A stretch of 64,000 nucleotides of DNA from Sva-07 sp963717385 (lineage in GTDB: Bacteria; Actinomycetota; Acidimicrobiia; Acidimicrobiales; Ilumatobacteraceae). Below the pieces are notes generated by a model. That model was not told the DNA's origin. It did no database searches and worked only from the letters and a program-made list of their open reading frames with translations. Location: contig CAVQWE010000003.1 in assembly GCA_963717385.1 (NCBI GenBank), positions 62,001 to 126,000 on the forward strand. Direction: 5' to 3'. Position 1 is the stretch's first letter; every line of letters begins with the position of its first letter. This document shows, in pieces, positions 27,408 to 36,218 of the stretch. The position numbers and the translations under genes are program-made.

Positions 27408-29588
27408 CCGTCCACCTGCTCGGTATCCGCCACCACGGCCCCGGATCGGCCCGCTCGGTGCTGCGGGCGCTCGACGAGCTGCAGCCCGACGTCGTGCTCA
27501 TCGAAGCACCCGCCGACGTCGACACCGCACTGCGTTGGGTGGGAGAGCCCGGCCTGGTGCCACCAGTCGCGCTGCTCACCTATGTGCCAGCAGCGCCGGG
27601 GCGAGCAGCCTTCGCGCCGTTCGCCACATTCAGCCCCGAGTGGCAGGCGATCCGCTGGGCCAACGAGCGAGGCGTCGAGGTGCATGCCATCGACCTTCCG
27701 CTGGCGGTCACGCTCGCCGCTGGTGGCGACGATGCATCGCTCGTTGCCGAATCGGCCCCGCCCGACCCGCTGCGCGAACTCGCCTCCGCTGCCGGCGACC
27801 CCGACCCAGAGCGGTGGTGGGAGGACGTCATCGAACATCGGGGCGACGGCGCCCCCGCCTTCGACGCGGTCGCCGACGCGATGGCTGCTGCCAGAGACGG
27901 CTTCGTGCCAACGCAGCGTGAGCTGCAGCGTGAGGCACACATGCGCCGGGCGATCCGAGCCGCCCGTCGAGCCGGCCACGACCGACATCGCAGTCGTCTG
28001 CGGTGCCTGGCACGTGCCGGCGCTCGACATCGATGCGCCGGGTGTGCCGAACGTCTCGACCGACACCGCGACCCTGCGGGGACTGCCCAAGGTGAAGACG
28101 GCTGTGGCCTGGGTGCCGTGGACACACCGTCGGCTGGCGGCCGGGTCGGGCTATGCCGCCGGTGTCGAAAGCCCCGGTTGGTATCGCCACGTGTTCGACC
28201 ATCCGGGCACCGACGGCGTCGCCCGATTCTTCGTCGACGCAGCGCGACTGGTGCGAGAACGCGGCGGCGCTGCCTCTCCCGACCACCTGATCGCCGGGAC
28301 CCGACTCGCCGAGTCGTTGGCGGCGATGCGGGGACGACCTCGCGTCGGGCTGGCCGAGGTGCTCGACGCCGCCGATGCGGTGATGGGCGGGCTCGATCTG
28401 GTGCAACGTGAGCTGGTGGTCGGCAACGAACTCGGCTCCGTTCCCGAATCTGCCCCGCAGGTACCCCTCGCTCGCGACGTCGCCAAGGCACAGAAGTCTG
28501 CTCGTCTCCGCCCGACGGCCGAGATCACCATGGTCGAGGTCGATCTCCGCGCGCCGACCGGACTGCGCAAGTCGCACCTCCTGCACCGGCTCGTTGCGCT
28601 CGGCGTGCCGTGGGGTTCCGTTGTCGAGGGTCGTGGCTCGTCGGGCACGTTCCGCGAAACCTGGGAGCTGCGCTGGGATCCCGAGCTGTCGGTGCGTCTG
28701 ATCGAACAGGCCGGCTACGGCACCACGCTCGAGTCGGCAGCTACCGCCCGGCTGCTCGAACGTGCCGCGGCGTCGTCCGGCATCGTCGAGCTCGTCGGCA
28801 TCATCACGTCGGCGCTGTTCGCCGACCTGCCGCAGGCGGTCGAGCCGACGGTCCACCGACTCGCCAGCCGGGCCGCCACCGACCCCGACGTCGGCCGGCT
28901 CCTCGATGCACTGCCGGCTCTTGCCGCAGCGCTGCGTTACGGCGACGTTCGCTCCACCGACGCCGGCGCACTGCGCGAGGTCGTCGACGGCATCGTCGTG
29001 CGCATCCTTGCCGGCGTCGTTGCGTCGGCGCACTCACTCGACGACGACGGCGCAGCGGTGCTGGTCGAACGCCTGGCCGGACTACAGGGTGCACTTGCAG
29101 TGATCGATCATCCCGCCCGCCGGCACGGGCTGCCGATCGTGCTGGTCGAGCTGGCCACGGGCGTCGGCCATGGACTGGTGCAGGGCAGGGCGACCCGGCT
29201 GCTGCACGACGCCGGGGTCTGGTCGGTCGATGCCGTGCAGCGTCGGCTGTCGCAGGCGCTGTCTGCCGGCACGCCGCCCGCCAGCGGTGCGGCGTTCGTC
29301 GAAGGGTTCCTGGCCGGTTCCGGATCGGTGCTGATCCACGACGCCGATCTGCTCGACGTGCTCGACGGCTGGGTGTCGTCACTGCGACCCGACGCATTCG
29401 ATGCGGTGGTCGCACTGCTGCGCCGCACGTTCGGGGCGTTCGAAGCTGCCGAACGACGACAGCTGATGCGGCTGCTGATGGGCCTCGGTGTCGAGCGAAC
29501 GAACGGTTTCGGCGCCGATGTCGACCCGGTGCGGGCGGCCGCTGCGCTGGTCACGGTGCGCCAGATGCTCGGTGTCGGTGCACCATGA
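27404..29588 (+). CDS. DUF5682-family protein (one frameshift)
   Basis: Large conserved component of the SWIM/DUF5691/MoxR/VWA cassette. The N-terminal segment HLLGIRHHGPGSARS and the ALDELQPDVVLIEAPAD strand are family hallmarks. They resemble the TraB/ChaN-like alpha/beta fold with conserved His and Glu, but catalysis is not established. An apparent extra base near 27967 separates RAIRAA from PATTDIAVVCGAWH, and repairing it gives about 727 residues. The GTG at 27404 overlaps the moxR stop, and the stop overlaps the VWA start (ATGA). The C-terminal 450 residues are helical and Ala/Leu-rich. It may be the specificity or effector subunit acted on by the ATPase. Confidence 0.78.
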
Positions 29589-30841
29589 GCGGCAATGGCG
29601 TGCTGCCGACGGTGTCGGAAACCGAGCGTCGCCGGCGATGGCGCCTGCTGCTCGGCTCGGCCGTCGACGACGTGTGGGCCGAGGCCGAGAGTCGGGGAGA
29701 GGGCGGCCAGGACGCTGCAGATTCCGGCGGTGACGGTGCGCCGAGCGAGCAGGCCACGCCGTCGACGAGCCCGTCCAGCGGTCCGTCGAAGAGCCCGGGC
29801 CTGCGCGGCGACGATCGTCGTATCGACGCGGCGCTCGGTGCGGTGTACGACCGTGGCGAGACCGGCAGCCGCGGGAAGGGTCGTGCCGGGGGCCTGAGTC
29901 GGTCGAAGCCGTCGGTGATGCGTTGGCTTGGCGACATCCGCCGCTACTTCCCCACACCGGTCGTGCAGGTGCTGCAGCGCGACGCCGTCGAACGCCTCGA
30001 TCTGCGCCAACTGCTGCTCGAACCGGAGCTGCTCCAGAGTGTCGAACCCGACATCCACCTCGTGACACTGCTCGTCGAACTCAATCGCCATCTCCCCGAC
30101 GAGACGCGAGCGACGGCCCGTCAAGTGATCGCCCAGGTCCTCGCCGATCTCGAACGGCGACTGTCCGATCACACTCGCCAGGCGGTGCGCGGCGCACTGT
30201 CGCGGTCGGCGCGCACCCGACGGCCCCGACCCGGCGACATCGACTGGCCCACCACGATCACTGCGAACCTGCGGCATTGGATCCCCGAGCACCGCACGGT
30301 GGTACCCGAACGGCTGGTCGGCCACGGCCGGCGTCAGCGCAGCCTTGCCCGCGACGTGGTCATCGCAGTCGACCAGTCGGGCTCGATGGCCGACAGCGTC
30401 GTGTACGCCTCGCTGTTCGGTGGTGTGCTCGCACAGCTCCCAGCGCTGCGGACATCATTCGTGGCCTTCGACACGGCAGTGACCGACCTGACCGCGTACC
30501 TCCACGACCCGGTCGAGGTGCTGTTCGGTGTGCAGCTCGGCGGTGGCACCGACATCGCCAATGCGCTCACCTACTGCCAGCGTTTGATCGAACGGCCCCG
30601 CGAAAGCGTGCTGTTCCTGGTGAGCGACCTGTACGAAGGAGGCAACGCCGAGCTGATGCAGCGCCGGGTGCGCGAGCTCGTCGAGTCCGGCGTGGTCGTC
30701 ATCGTGGTGCTCGCCTTGAGCGACGAAGGCACTCCGGCGCACGACCACGATCACGCGGCAGCGCTCGTGGCGCTCGGAGCGACGGTGCTGTCGTCGACAC
30801 CCGACGAATTCCCCGCGATCCTCGCCGACGCATTGCGGTGA
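29585..30841 (+). CDS. VWA (CoxE-like) domain protein of the MoxR cassette
   Basis: 418-residue protein with an N-terminal disordered Ser/Gly/Pro-rich segment (about residues 35-110), a helical middle, and a C-terminal von Willebrand factor A domain. The metal-ion-dependent adhesion site is complete: DQSGSM (about residues 262-267), the Thr in GGGTDIA, and the Asp in LVSDLYEGG. This supports Mg-dependent protein-protein interaction with the MoxR ATPase. It is the last gene of the overlapping run and is separated by 32 bases from the Nfu-like gene. The frame is intact. The cytoplasmic location is inferred from the lack of a signal peptide or membrane helix. Confidence 0.85.
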   Translation: MSGNGVLPTVSETERRRRWRLLLGSAVDDVWAEAESRGEGGQDAADSGGDGAPSEQATPSTSPSSGPSKSPGLRGDDRRIDAALGAVYDRGETGSRGKGRAGGLSRSKPSVMRWLGDIRRYFPTPVVQVLQRDAVERLDLRQLLLEPELLQSVEPDIHLVTLLVELNRHLPDETRATARQVIAQVLADLERRLSDHTRQAVRGALSRSARTRRPRPGDIDWPTTITANLRHWIPEHRTVVPERLVGHGRRQRSLARDVVIAVDQSGSMADSVVYASLFGGVLAQLPALRTSFVAFDTAVTDLTAYLHDPVEVLFGVQLGGGTDIANALTYCQRLIERPRESVLFLVSDLYEGGNAELMQRRVRELVESGVVVIVVLALSDEGTPAHDHDHAAALVALGATVLSSTPDEFPAILADALR

Positions 30842-30873
30842 ACTGGCGCTCCGGGCACTAGCGTTCGATCACC

Positions 30874-31335
30874 ATGGGTCAGTTGGTTGCCGTCACCGAG
30901 AAGCCGAGTTCGACACGCGGGGTCGTTCGCTTCGAGATCAATCGCAGTCTGTCCGGAATGGGCCACGAGCACTTCGCGTCGGTCGCCGACGCCTGGGGCA
31001 ACACGCCATCTGATGAGCTGGCCCGTCGGATGTTCGCCACCGAGCAGGTCGACGCCGTGCACGTGTACGGCAACATCATCACCGTCGACATCGAAAAGGG
31101 ACACGATTCCGAGGGCCTCGCCGACATCATCCGCGAGCTGTACCAGTACTGGAAGCCGGGTGTCGAGCCGCCGAGCTTCGAAGATCTGCAGCCTGACGAG
31201 CCCGAGGCGGCGCCCGCAAGCGGCGGCGACAGTGGTGGCGGAGCCGAGCTGTCCGAAGCCGCCAAGCGGGTTCCTGCCCACCTGCTCGAGCGCAGCCGTC
31301 TCGGCCGCGAGCGCTGGAACGCCAAGCAGGGCTGA
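30874..31335 (+). CDS. Nfu N-terminal-like domain protein
   Basis: 153-residue protein with the N-terminal Nfu/NifU-associated fold. SDELARRMFATEQVDAVHVYGNIITVDIEKG matches that domain in spacing and hydrophobic pattern; I cite it here as the stretch at about residues 49-80. The C-terminal half is an acidic Gly/Ser linker followed by a basic helix. The CxxC-bearing scaffold domain of true Nfu proteins is absent, so it cannot by itself hold an iron-sulfur cluster through known ligands. It might deliver or sense clusters for another protein. It lies in the gap between the VWA cassette and the CarH-like regulator and may be an independent unit. Confidence 0.7.
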   Translation: MGQLVAVTEKPSSTRGVVRFEINRSLSGMGHEHFASVADAWGNTPSDELARRMFATEQVDAVHVYGNIITVDIEKGHDSEGLADIIRELYQYWKPGVEPPSFEDLQPDEPEAAPASGGDSGGGAELSEAAKRVPAHLLERSRLGRERWNAKQG

Positions 31336-31401
31336 CGTCACCGGGTACGGACATTACGAGCACGGTTCGGCGCGCTCGGGTGCGCTGGCCCTAGCGTCGG
31401 G

Positions 31402-31417
31402 CAGCCAGTGATGGCTG
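31402..31417 (+). promoter_or_regulatory. Hairpin in the leader of the CarH-like gene
   Basis: CAGCCA (31402-31407) pairs with TGGCTG (31412-31417) around a GTGA loop, ending 10 bases before the ATG at 31428. The right arm and the following GGGGA overlap the expected ribosome-binding site, so the hairpin could limit translation initiation. Confidence 0.35.
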
Positions 31418-31427
31418 GGGATCACAC

Positions 31428-32276
31428 ATGACCGACGCCGTACTGACGCTGCAGGAAGTTGCCGATGAACTCGGCGTCCACTACATGACCGTGTACCGCT
31501 ACGTGCGGTTGGGTGTGTTGGATGCGTCGAAGTCCGGGGGCGTCTGGCACGTGCAGCGCTCGGCGCTCGATCGCTATCGAACCCAAACGGCGTCGGTTGG
31601 CACCGGATCGTCGGGCAAGGCGAGTGGGCGGCACCGTCGGGCGCCGTGGTCGGCCCGGCTCGAATCGCGTCTCGTCGCAGGCGACGCCCCTGGAAGCTGG
31701 AGCGTGATCGAAGCTGCGATGGCAGCAGGCGCCGAACTCGACGAGATCTATCTCGACGTGTTGACCCCGGCGATGGTGCACATCGGCGAACGGTGGGCGG
31801 CGGGAGAACTCGACATCTCCGTCGAGCATCGTGCGACTGGTATCGCCATGCGCATCGTGGGGAGGATCGGTCCCCGCTTCACACGTCGCGGCCGGTCGCG
31901 GGGAGTCGTTGCACTCGGGGCGCCGTCTGGCGAGTTCCATGCGTTGCCGGTGGCGATGCTCGGCGACCTGCTGCGGTTGCGGGGCTGGGAGGTGTCGGAC
32001 TTCGGTGTCGACGTGCCGAGCGAGTCGATCGCTCATGTCGTGCGTGAGACGAGCGATCTGGTGGCGGTGGGGTTGTCGGCGATGTCGTCGGACAACCTGC
32101 CGGCCTTGGCCGAGGCGTGTGCGGCGGCACGGGCAGTCGATCCCGATGTGTTGGTGGTGGTCGGGGGGCATGCGGTGCTCGACGACGAGCACGCAGCGGT
32201 CCTCGGTGCCCACGCCCGTGCCGCTGGCGACGACCAGATGCACGAGTTGCTCGTGGCGCACGCCGCCCAGCACTGA
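31428..32276 (+). CDS. MerR-type HTH with B12-binding domain, CarH/LitR-like photoreceptor regulator
   Basis: 282-residue regulator. An N-terminal helix-turn-helix (residues 6-50, LQEVADELGVHYMTVYRYVR) is followed by a linker, a helical cap and a cobalamin-binding Rossmann domain. The cap carries the Wx9EH signature (Trp123, Glu133, His134) that places adenosylcobalamin's adenosyl group in CarH. The B12 domain has the lower-ligand region GEFHALP (His171), a variant of ExHxxG. These features predict a light-sensitive, B12-dependent repressor tetramer. CarH proteins usually control carotenoid or photolyase genes. Here the next gene downstream is imuA', 68 bases away. The HTH part is closer to an excisionase-type fold than to full MerR. 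Confidence 0.82.
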   Translation: MTDAVLTLQEVADELGVHYMTVYRYVRLGVLDASKSGGVWHVQRSALDRYRTQTASVGTGSSGKASGRHRRAPWSARLESRLVAGDAPGSWSVIEAAMAAGAELDEIYLDVLTPAMVHIGERWAAGELDISVEHRATGIAMRIVGRIGPRFTRRGRSRGVVALGAPSGEFHALPVAMLGDLLRLRGWEVSDFGVDVPSESIAHVVRETSDLVAVGLSAMSSDNLPALAEACAAARAVDPDVLVVVGGHAVLDDEHAAVLGAHARAAGDDQMHELLVAHAAQH

Positions 32277-32325
32277 CGCGGATCTCCGAGACCGGGTCTC
32301 CGGGATCCGCGATCTGGTGGAAGTG

Positions 32326-32341
32326 CGAACACATGTTCGAT
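32326..32341. promoter_or_regulatory. LexA box (SOS box) for imuA'-imuB
   Basis: CGAACACATGTTCGAT matches the actinobacterial SOS consensus CGAAC-N4-GTTCG exactly. It ends four bases before the first plausible ATG of imuA' (32345). Damage-inducible control by LexA is expected. Confidence 0.88.
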
Positions 32342-32344
32342 ACC

Positions 32345-32995
32345 ATGCCCGCGATGGAACTCGCTGTCGAACCCTCGGTCGATCTCGTTGCGTTGGCCTC
32401 GCGTGTGGCGCCGTTGGCGTTGGCGCGCGAGCGCACGCTGCCGGTGGCCGAGGTCTTCTTCGAGCTGTTCGCCGAGCGGGGTCTGGTCAGGGGGCGCTCG
32501 TTCAGCTGTTCTGGCCCGGCGGCGACATCGTTGGCGTTGGCGCTGGCTGCTCCGGCGGTGGCGGCGGGCTCGTGGTTGGCAACGATCGACATGCCCACCA
32601 TCGGCCTCGATGCAGCCAGCGAGTTCGGTGTCGTGCTCGAACGGGTGGTCGCTGTACGCACGGGCGATCTGCCCGATCAGCAGGCTGCCCGGTGGCCTGA
32701 TGTCGTGGCAGCGGCGGCCGATGGTTTCGATCTGTTGATCACGCGGGTCCCCGTCGGCGTCTCGCCGGCTGCGGTCCGCAAGGTTGCCACCCGCGTGCGC
32801 CAGCGCGACGTGGTCATGTTGGTGCTCGGCGACCCTGGGGCGTTGTCGTGCGATGGTGTGCTCGATGCCAGCACCATTGCCTGGGAGGGGTTGGGCGAGG
32901 GGCATGGTCACCTGCGCCATCGCCAGCTCGTCGTCGAGGCGTCCGGTCGGCGCCTGCACGGCCGGCGTCGGTGTCGGCTCGCACTGCCTGGGTGA
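32345..32995 (+). CDS. imuA': ImuA', SulA/RecA-like mutasome accessory protein
   Basis: RecA-fold protein without ATPase function that assembles with ImuB and DnaE2 into the translesion mutasome. The 216-residue frame (ATG 32345, or 32354 nine bases later) begins with helices containing LALARERTLPVAEVFFELF, then a degenerate P-loop region CSGPAATSLALALA in place of GKT/S, then an LATIDMPTIGL strand. Position, size and partnership with imuB leave little doubt about identity. An exact LexA box lies immediately upstream, and the imuB start is 4 bases after the stop, so the two are translationally linked. Confidence 0.85.
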   Translation: MPAMELAVEPSVDLVALASRVAPLALARERTLPVAEVFFELFAERGLVRGRSFSCSGPAATSLALALAAPAVAAGSWLATIDMPTIGLDAASEFGVVLERVVAVRTGDLPDQQAARWPDVVAAAADGFDLLITRVPVGVSPAAVRKVATRVRQRDVVMLVLGDPGALSCDGVLDASTIAWEGLGEGHGHLRHRQLVVEASGRRLHGRRRCRLALPG

Positions 32996-32999
32996 GTCG

Positions 33000-34634
33000 A
33001 TGATTCGTGCAACGCCGCCGCGCATCGTGTCGGTCTGGTTCCCCGACTGGCCGGTGGCAGCAGCAGGGTTCGACGCCGACGTGGCCGCCGCGGTGATGGG
33101 AGCGAACCGGGTGATCGCCCGCACCGAGGCCGCAGCTGTCGATGGGGTGGTGATCGGCCAGCGGCGACGCCAGGCCCAACGCCGTTGTCCGCATCTGACA
33201 CTTGTCGACCGCGACATCGATCGAGACGCCCGCGAGTTCGAGCCAGTCGTGCGCGCTGTTGCCGAGCTCTCACCTCGTCTCGACGTGATCGAGCCGGGTT
33301 GGATCAGCCTGTTGGCGCGCGGGCCGTCGCGTTACTTCGGGGGCGACCGGGCGTTGATCGAGCGGCTGAGCGACACGATCACCGGTGGGGCGGCGTCGAC
33401 GGCTGGTATCGGTGTCGCCGATGGTCGGTTCGCCTCGAGCGTGGCGGCACGGTTGGCGGTGCGTCGCCGCGAGCCGGTGATCGTCGAGCCTGGCGCGTCC
33501 CCCTCGTTCTGTGCCGAACTTCCGATCGGGTGGTTGCAGACGCTCGGCGAGTGCGACGCCGAACTGGTGGAATTGTTCGGCCGGCTCGGGTTGCGCCGGC
33601 TCGGCGACCTCGCTGCGCTCGCGCCCGCCGACGTGCTCGGTCGGTTCGGCCATCCAGGCATCCATGCTCACGCACTGGCCTCGGGCGCCGACGTCCGGCC
33701 GACGAGCACCACCGATCCGGCGCCCGAACGACGTCTCGATCATGTCCTCGATGATCCGGCCGCACAGTCGAGCGCGGTGGTGTTCATTGCGAAACAGCTG
33801 GCCGACGAGCTGGCCGAGACGCTCGGCGCCGACGGTCGGGTGTGCACCCGGCTGGTCGTGATGCTCGAATCCGAACACGGCGAATGCTCCGAGCGGTCGT
33901 GGTATCGAGCGGGGGGACTCTCGCCGCAGGCGATGGTCGAACGTGTGCGCTGGCAGCTCGATGCCTGGGTCAACCTGCCGCGAGGGAGCGAGCAGGAACT
34001 CACCGGCGGGATCGTGTTGGTCCGTCTGGTTCCCGACGAAGTGCGTGCCGACGACGGCATGCAGCTCGGATTGTGGGGCGGGCAATCCGAGGCCGACCGG
34101 CAAGCTGCCAGGGCGATCGCTCGTCTGACCACGCTCACCTCCGATGACGCGGTGACCGTGCCGGTGTGGAACGGGGGTCGCCTGCCGGCCGACCGCTACC
34201 GGTGGGTGTCGGCTGCCATGGTCGACCTCGATCATCGAGCGCGGGCGGTGTCGGCGGCTGGTACCGGCAGCGGGCCCACCGGTCCGTGGCCGGGGACGCT
34301 GCCGTCGCCGTCGCCGGCCACCGTGTTCAGCGATCCGCATCCCGCTGTCGTCGTCGACGAGCACGGTGAGGTGGTGCAGGTGAGTGCACGCGGCATCTTG
34401 TCGGGCGACCCGTCGGCGTTGGTGTTGTTGGCCGGTGACGATGCAACGGGGTGGAGACGTGGCCGGTCACGACCGATCATCGCCTGGGCGGGGCCGTGGC
34501 CGGTCGAAGAGCGTTGGTGGGAGCCAGGACAGCAGCGGCGGCTGGCTCGGTTCCAAGTGGTCACCGACGACCACGACGGGTTCCTGGTGGTCGCAGAGCA
34601 TCAACGCTGGTGGGTCAGCGCCCGGTACGACTGA
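33000..34634 (+). CDS. imuB: ImuB, catalytically inactive Y-family polymerase homologue
   Basis: Mutasome hub that links DnaE2 to the beta clamp. The 544-residue frame has the Y-family layout, but the catalytic carboxylates are lost. The first motif reads VSVWFPDWPVAA instead of a DMDxFF-like sequence, and the second reads VIEPGWISLLARG where polymerases have an SIDE-type acid pair. A helix-hairpin-helix (LGLRRLGDLAALAP) follows. The C-terminal part contains QLGLWGG near residue 358, a plausible clamp-binding motif. It shares a LexA-controlled operon with imuA'. The convergent response-regulator gene starts 26 bases after its stop. The frame is intact. Confidence 0.92.
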   Translation: MIRATPPRIVSVWFPDWPVAAAGFDADVAAAVMGANRVIARTEAAAVDGVVIGQRRRQAQRRCPHLTLVDRDIDRDAREFEPVVRAVAELSPRLDVIEPGWISLLARGPSRYFGGDRALIERLSDTITGGAASTAGIGVADGRFASSVAARLAVRRREPVIVEPGASPSFCAELPIGWLQTLGECDAELVELFGRLGLRRLGDLAALAPADVLGRFGHPGIHAHALASGADVRPTSTTDPAPERRLDHVLDDPAAQSSAVVFIAKQLADELAETLGADGRVCTRLVVMLESEHGECSERSWYRAGGLSPQAMVERVRWQLDAWVNLPRGSEQELTGGIVLVRLVPDEVRADDGMQLGLWGGQSEADRQAARAIARLTTLTSDDAVTVPVWNGGRLPADRYRWVSAAMVDLDHRARAVSAAGTGSGPTGPWPGTLPSPSPATVFSDPHPAVVVDEHGEVVQVSARGILSGDPSALVLLAGDDATGWRRGRSRPIIAWAGPWPVEERWWEPGQQRRLARFQVVTDDHDGFLVVAEHQRWWVSARYD

Positions 34635-34660
34635 CGTGCTGGTGCTGGCGCTGCTGTGGC

Positions 34661-35428
34661 TCAGACGACCGCGGCGAGGCCGAACGAGTGGGAGATCTCG
34701 AGCTGATCGGTCACGTCGTTGGCGAGGCGGAATCCGACACCACGAACGGTGTGGATGACCTTGATCTCAGGTGCGGCCTTGTCGAGCTTGCGGCGCAGGT
34801 TCGACAAGTGCACATCGACGACGTGGTTGTCGCCCACCCAGGTCGGGCCCCACACGGCATCGAGGAGGTCCTCTCGTGTGCAGACCTCGGTGGGGCGACG
34901 ACACAGCTGTTCGAGCAGCGAGAATTCGATTCGAGTGGTGGCGACCTCTTCGGCGTCGACACGAACCTCGCGGCGGCCGAGGTCGATGGTGAGCGGTCCG
35001 AGATCGAGCACCGATGTGAGTGCAGTTTCGGGGCGGCCCTGCATCTGGCGCGGACGCCGCAGGAGCGCGTGGCAACGGGCCGAGAGCTCCTCGGGGAGTA
35101 CCGGCACCGACACGGCGTCGTCGGCGCCGGAGTGGAGCATCGCAGCACGGGTGCGGTGGGCGCCTTCGTCGGTGATGCACAGCAAGTACTGCTCGCTCGA
35201 GTCACGCAGGCGTTCGTAGAGCGGGCGCCCGTCGGGGGCTCGGAGGTGCGAACAGACGATCAACACATCTGGCGAGAACGATTCGGCGAGCATGATTGCT
35301 GCATCGCTGTCGGTCGGCGCACTCACGCTGAAGCCAGCCGAGCGGAGCCCGGCAACGCTGATCCGTCGAAGGTCAGGATCGTCGACGGCGATCAAGATGC
35401 GAGGTGCGATGGTGATGTCGTTGTCCAT
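34661..35428 (-). CDS. Orphan OmpR-type regulator with degenerate receiver domain
   Basis: 255-residue protein with a receiver-like domain (residues 10-125) and a C-terminal OmpR winged helix (about 150-245, with RIEFSLLEQLCRRP, VWG and VDVHLSNLRRKL). The acidic pair is present (Asp16, Asp17), but the phosphoacceptor position in the strand PDVLIVC holds Cys59 instead of Asp. The conserved Lys near the C-terminal end of the receiver is also missing (SVPVLPEE). It is therefore unlikely to be phosphorylated normally and may respond by another route. No histidine kinase gene is adjacent. The ATG at 35428 is preferred over an upstream one because it gives a standard receiver start. Confidence 0.85.
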   Translation of the reverse strand: MDNDITIAPRILIAVDDPDLRRISVAGLRSAGFSVSAPTDSDAAIMLAESFSPDVLIVCSHLRAPDGRPLYERLRDSSEQYLLCITDEGAHRTRAAMLHSGADDAVSVPVLPEELSARCHALLRRPRQMQGRPETALTSVLDLGPLTIDLGRREVRVDAEEVATTRIEFSLLEQLCRRPTEVCTREDLLDAVWGPTWVGDNHVVDVHLSNLRRKLDKAAPEIKVIHTVRGVGFRLANDVTDQLEISHSFGLAAVV

Positions 35429-35572
35429 TGAATGTTCCGCCAGTTTCGCCACGAGTGGGGGGGGTTGTGAGTCGTGTGCCTGGATGAGGTATCGGCAGGA
35501 ACGTGATGAACTCAAGAAGAAATCGAAGAGAAATCACAGTGATGTAATTTCTGTCGTGCCTGCTACATCTGG

Positions 35573-36115
35573 GTGATGCACAGCGACCAGCTCCACCAGC
35601 GGGTACGGATCGACGTGGCGGCTCGCCAACCGGTCGACGAACGCGAAGCGGTGTCGATCGAGCGGTTCCTGGCTGCATTCGATGCGTTGACGGCCCCGCT
35701 CGACCAGGAATCCGACCCGATCCACGTGACCGGATCGGGCATCGTCGTCGGGCCACGAGGCGTCGTGCTGCTCGAACACAAGCGGCTCGGGATCTGGCTG
35801 CAGCCCGGTGGGCACATCGATCCGGGGGAGAGCCCGTGGGATGCGGCGCTGCGTGAGAGCCGGGAGGAAACAGGTCTCGAGGTGTCGTTCGCCGGCAGGA
35901 TCGATGCTGCCGGAGTGCCGGAGTTGATCCATGTCGACGTCCACGAAGGCGGCCGTGGTCACACGCATCTCGACCTGCGCTATCTGATCGACGGAGGCGA
36001 CGCCGACCCGAATCCCCCCGAAGGCGAGAGCCAGAACATCGACTGGTTCGAGTGGGACGCCGCCATCGAGCGCGCCGACCCCGGCCTCCGCGGCATCCTC
36101 CTCGCCCTCACCTGA
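35573..36115 (+). CDS. NUDIX hydrolase
   Basis: 180-residue Mg-dependent hydrolase of nucleoside-diphosphate-linked substrates. The NUDIX box is complete: Gly80, Glu86, Arg94-Glu95, Glu98-Glu99 and Gly101, within GHIDPGE and RESREETGL. An N-terminal helical extension of about 45 residues precedes the fold. A GGRGHTHLDLRYLI strand pair follows the box and recalls the NudF/ADP-ribose class, but the substrate is uncertain. Two adjacent ATG codons (35573, 35576) could start it. It is divergent from the response-regulator gene (145-base gap) and ends at a strong intrinsic terminator. Confidence 0.85.
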   Translation: MMHSDQLHQRVRIDVAARQPVDEREAVSIERFLAAFDALTAPLDQESDPIHVTGSGIVVGPRGVVLLEHKRLGIWLQPGGHIDPGESPWDAALRESREETGLEVSFAGRIDAAGVPELIHVDVHEGGRGHTHLDLRYLIDGGDADPNPPEGESQNIDWFEWDAAIERADPGLRGILLALT

Positions 36116-36120
36116 ATTGT

Positions 36121-36159
36121 CCCCGATCTTGACGCTCAGCGTCGAGATCGGGGGATTTT
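36121..36159 (+). terminator. Intrinsic terminator after the NUDIX gene
   Basis: CCCCGATCT (36121-36129) pairs with AGATCGGGG (36145-36153). Inside that, GACG and CGTC extend the stem around a CTCAG loop, and GATTTTTC follows. This is a textbook Rho-independent terminator insulating the SOS promoter of dnaE2. Confidence 0.9.
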
Positions 36160-36192
36160 TCGGATGAGGGTGGAATGCGGACTTGCGGTGAG

Positions 36193-36208
36193 CGAACATG
36201 TGTTCGAT
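36193..36208. promoter_or_regulatory. LexA box (SOS box) for dnaE2
   Basis: CGAACATGTGTTCGAT matches CGAAC-N4-GTTCG exactly and lies 11 bases before the ATG of dnaE2 at 36219. It resembles the box in front of imuA', so both mutasome transcription units should be induced together by DNA damage. Confidence 0.9.
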
Positions 36209-36218
36209 ACTGGTCGCG

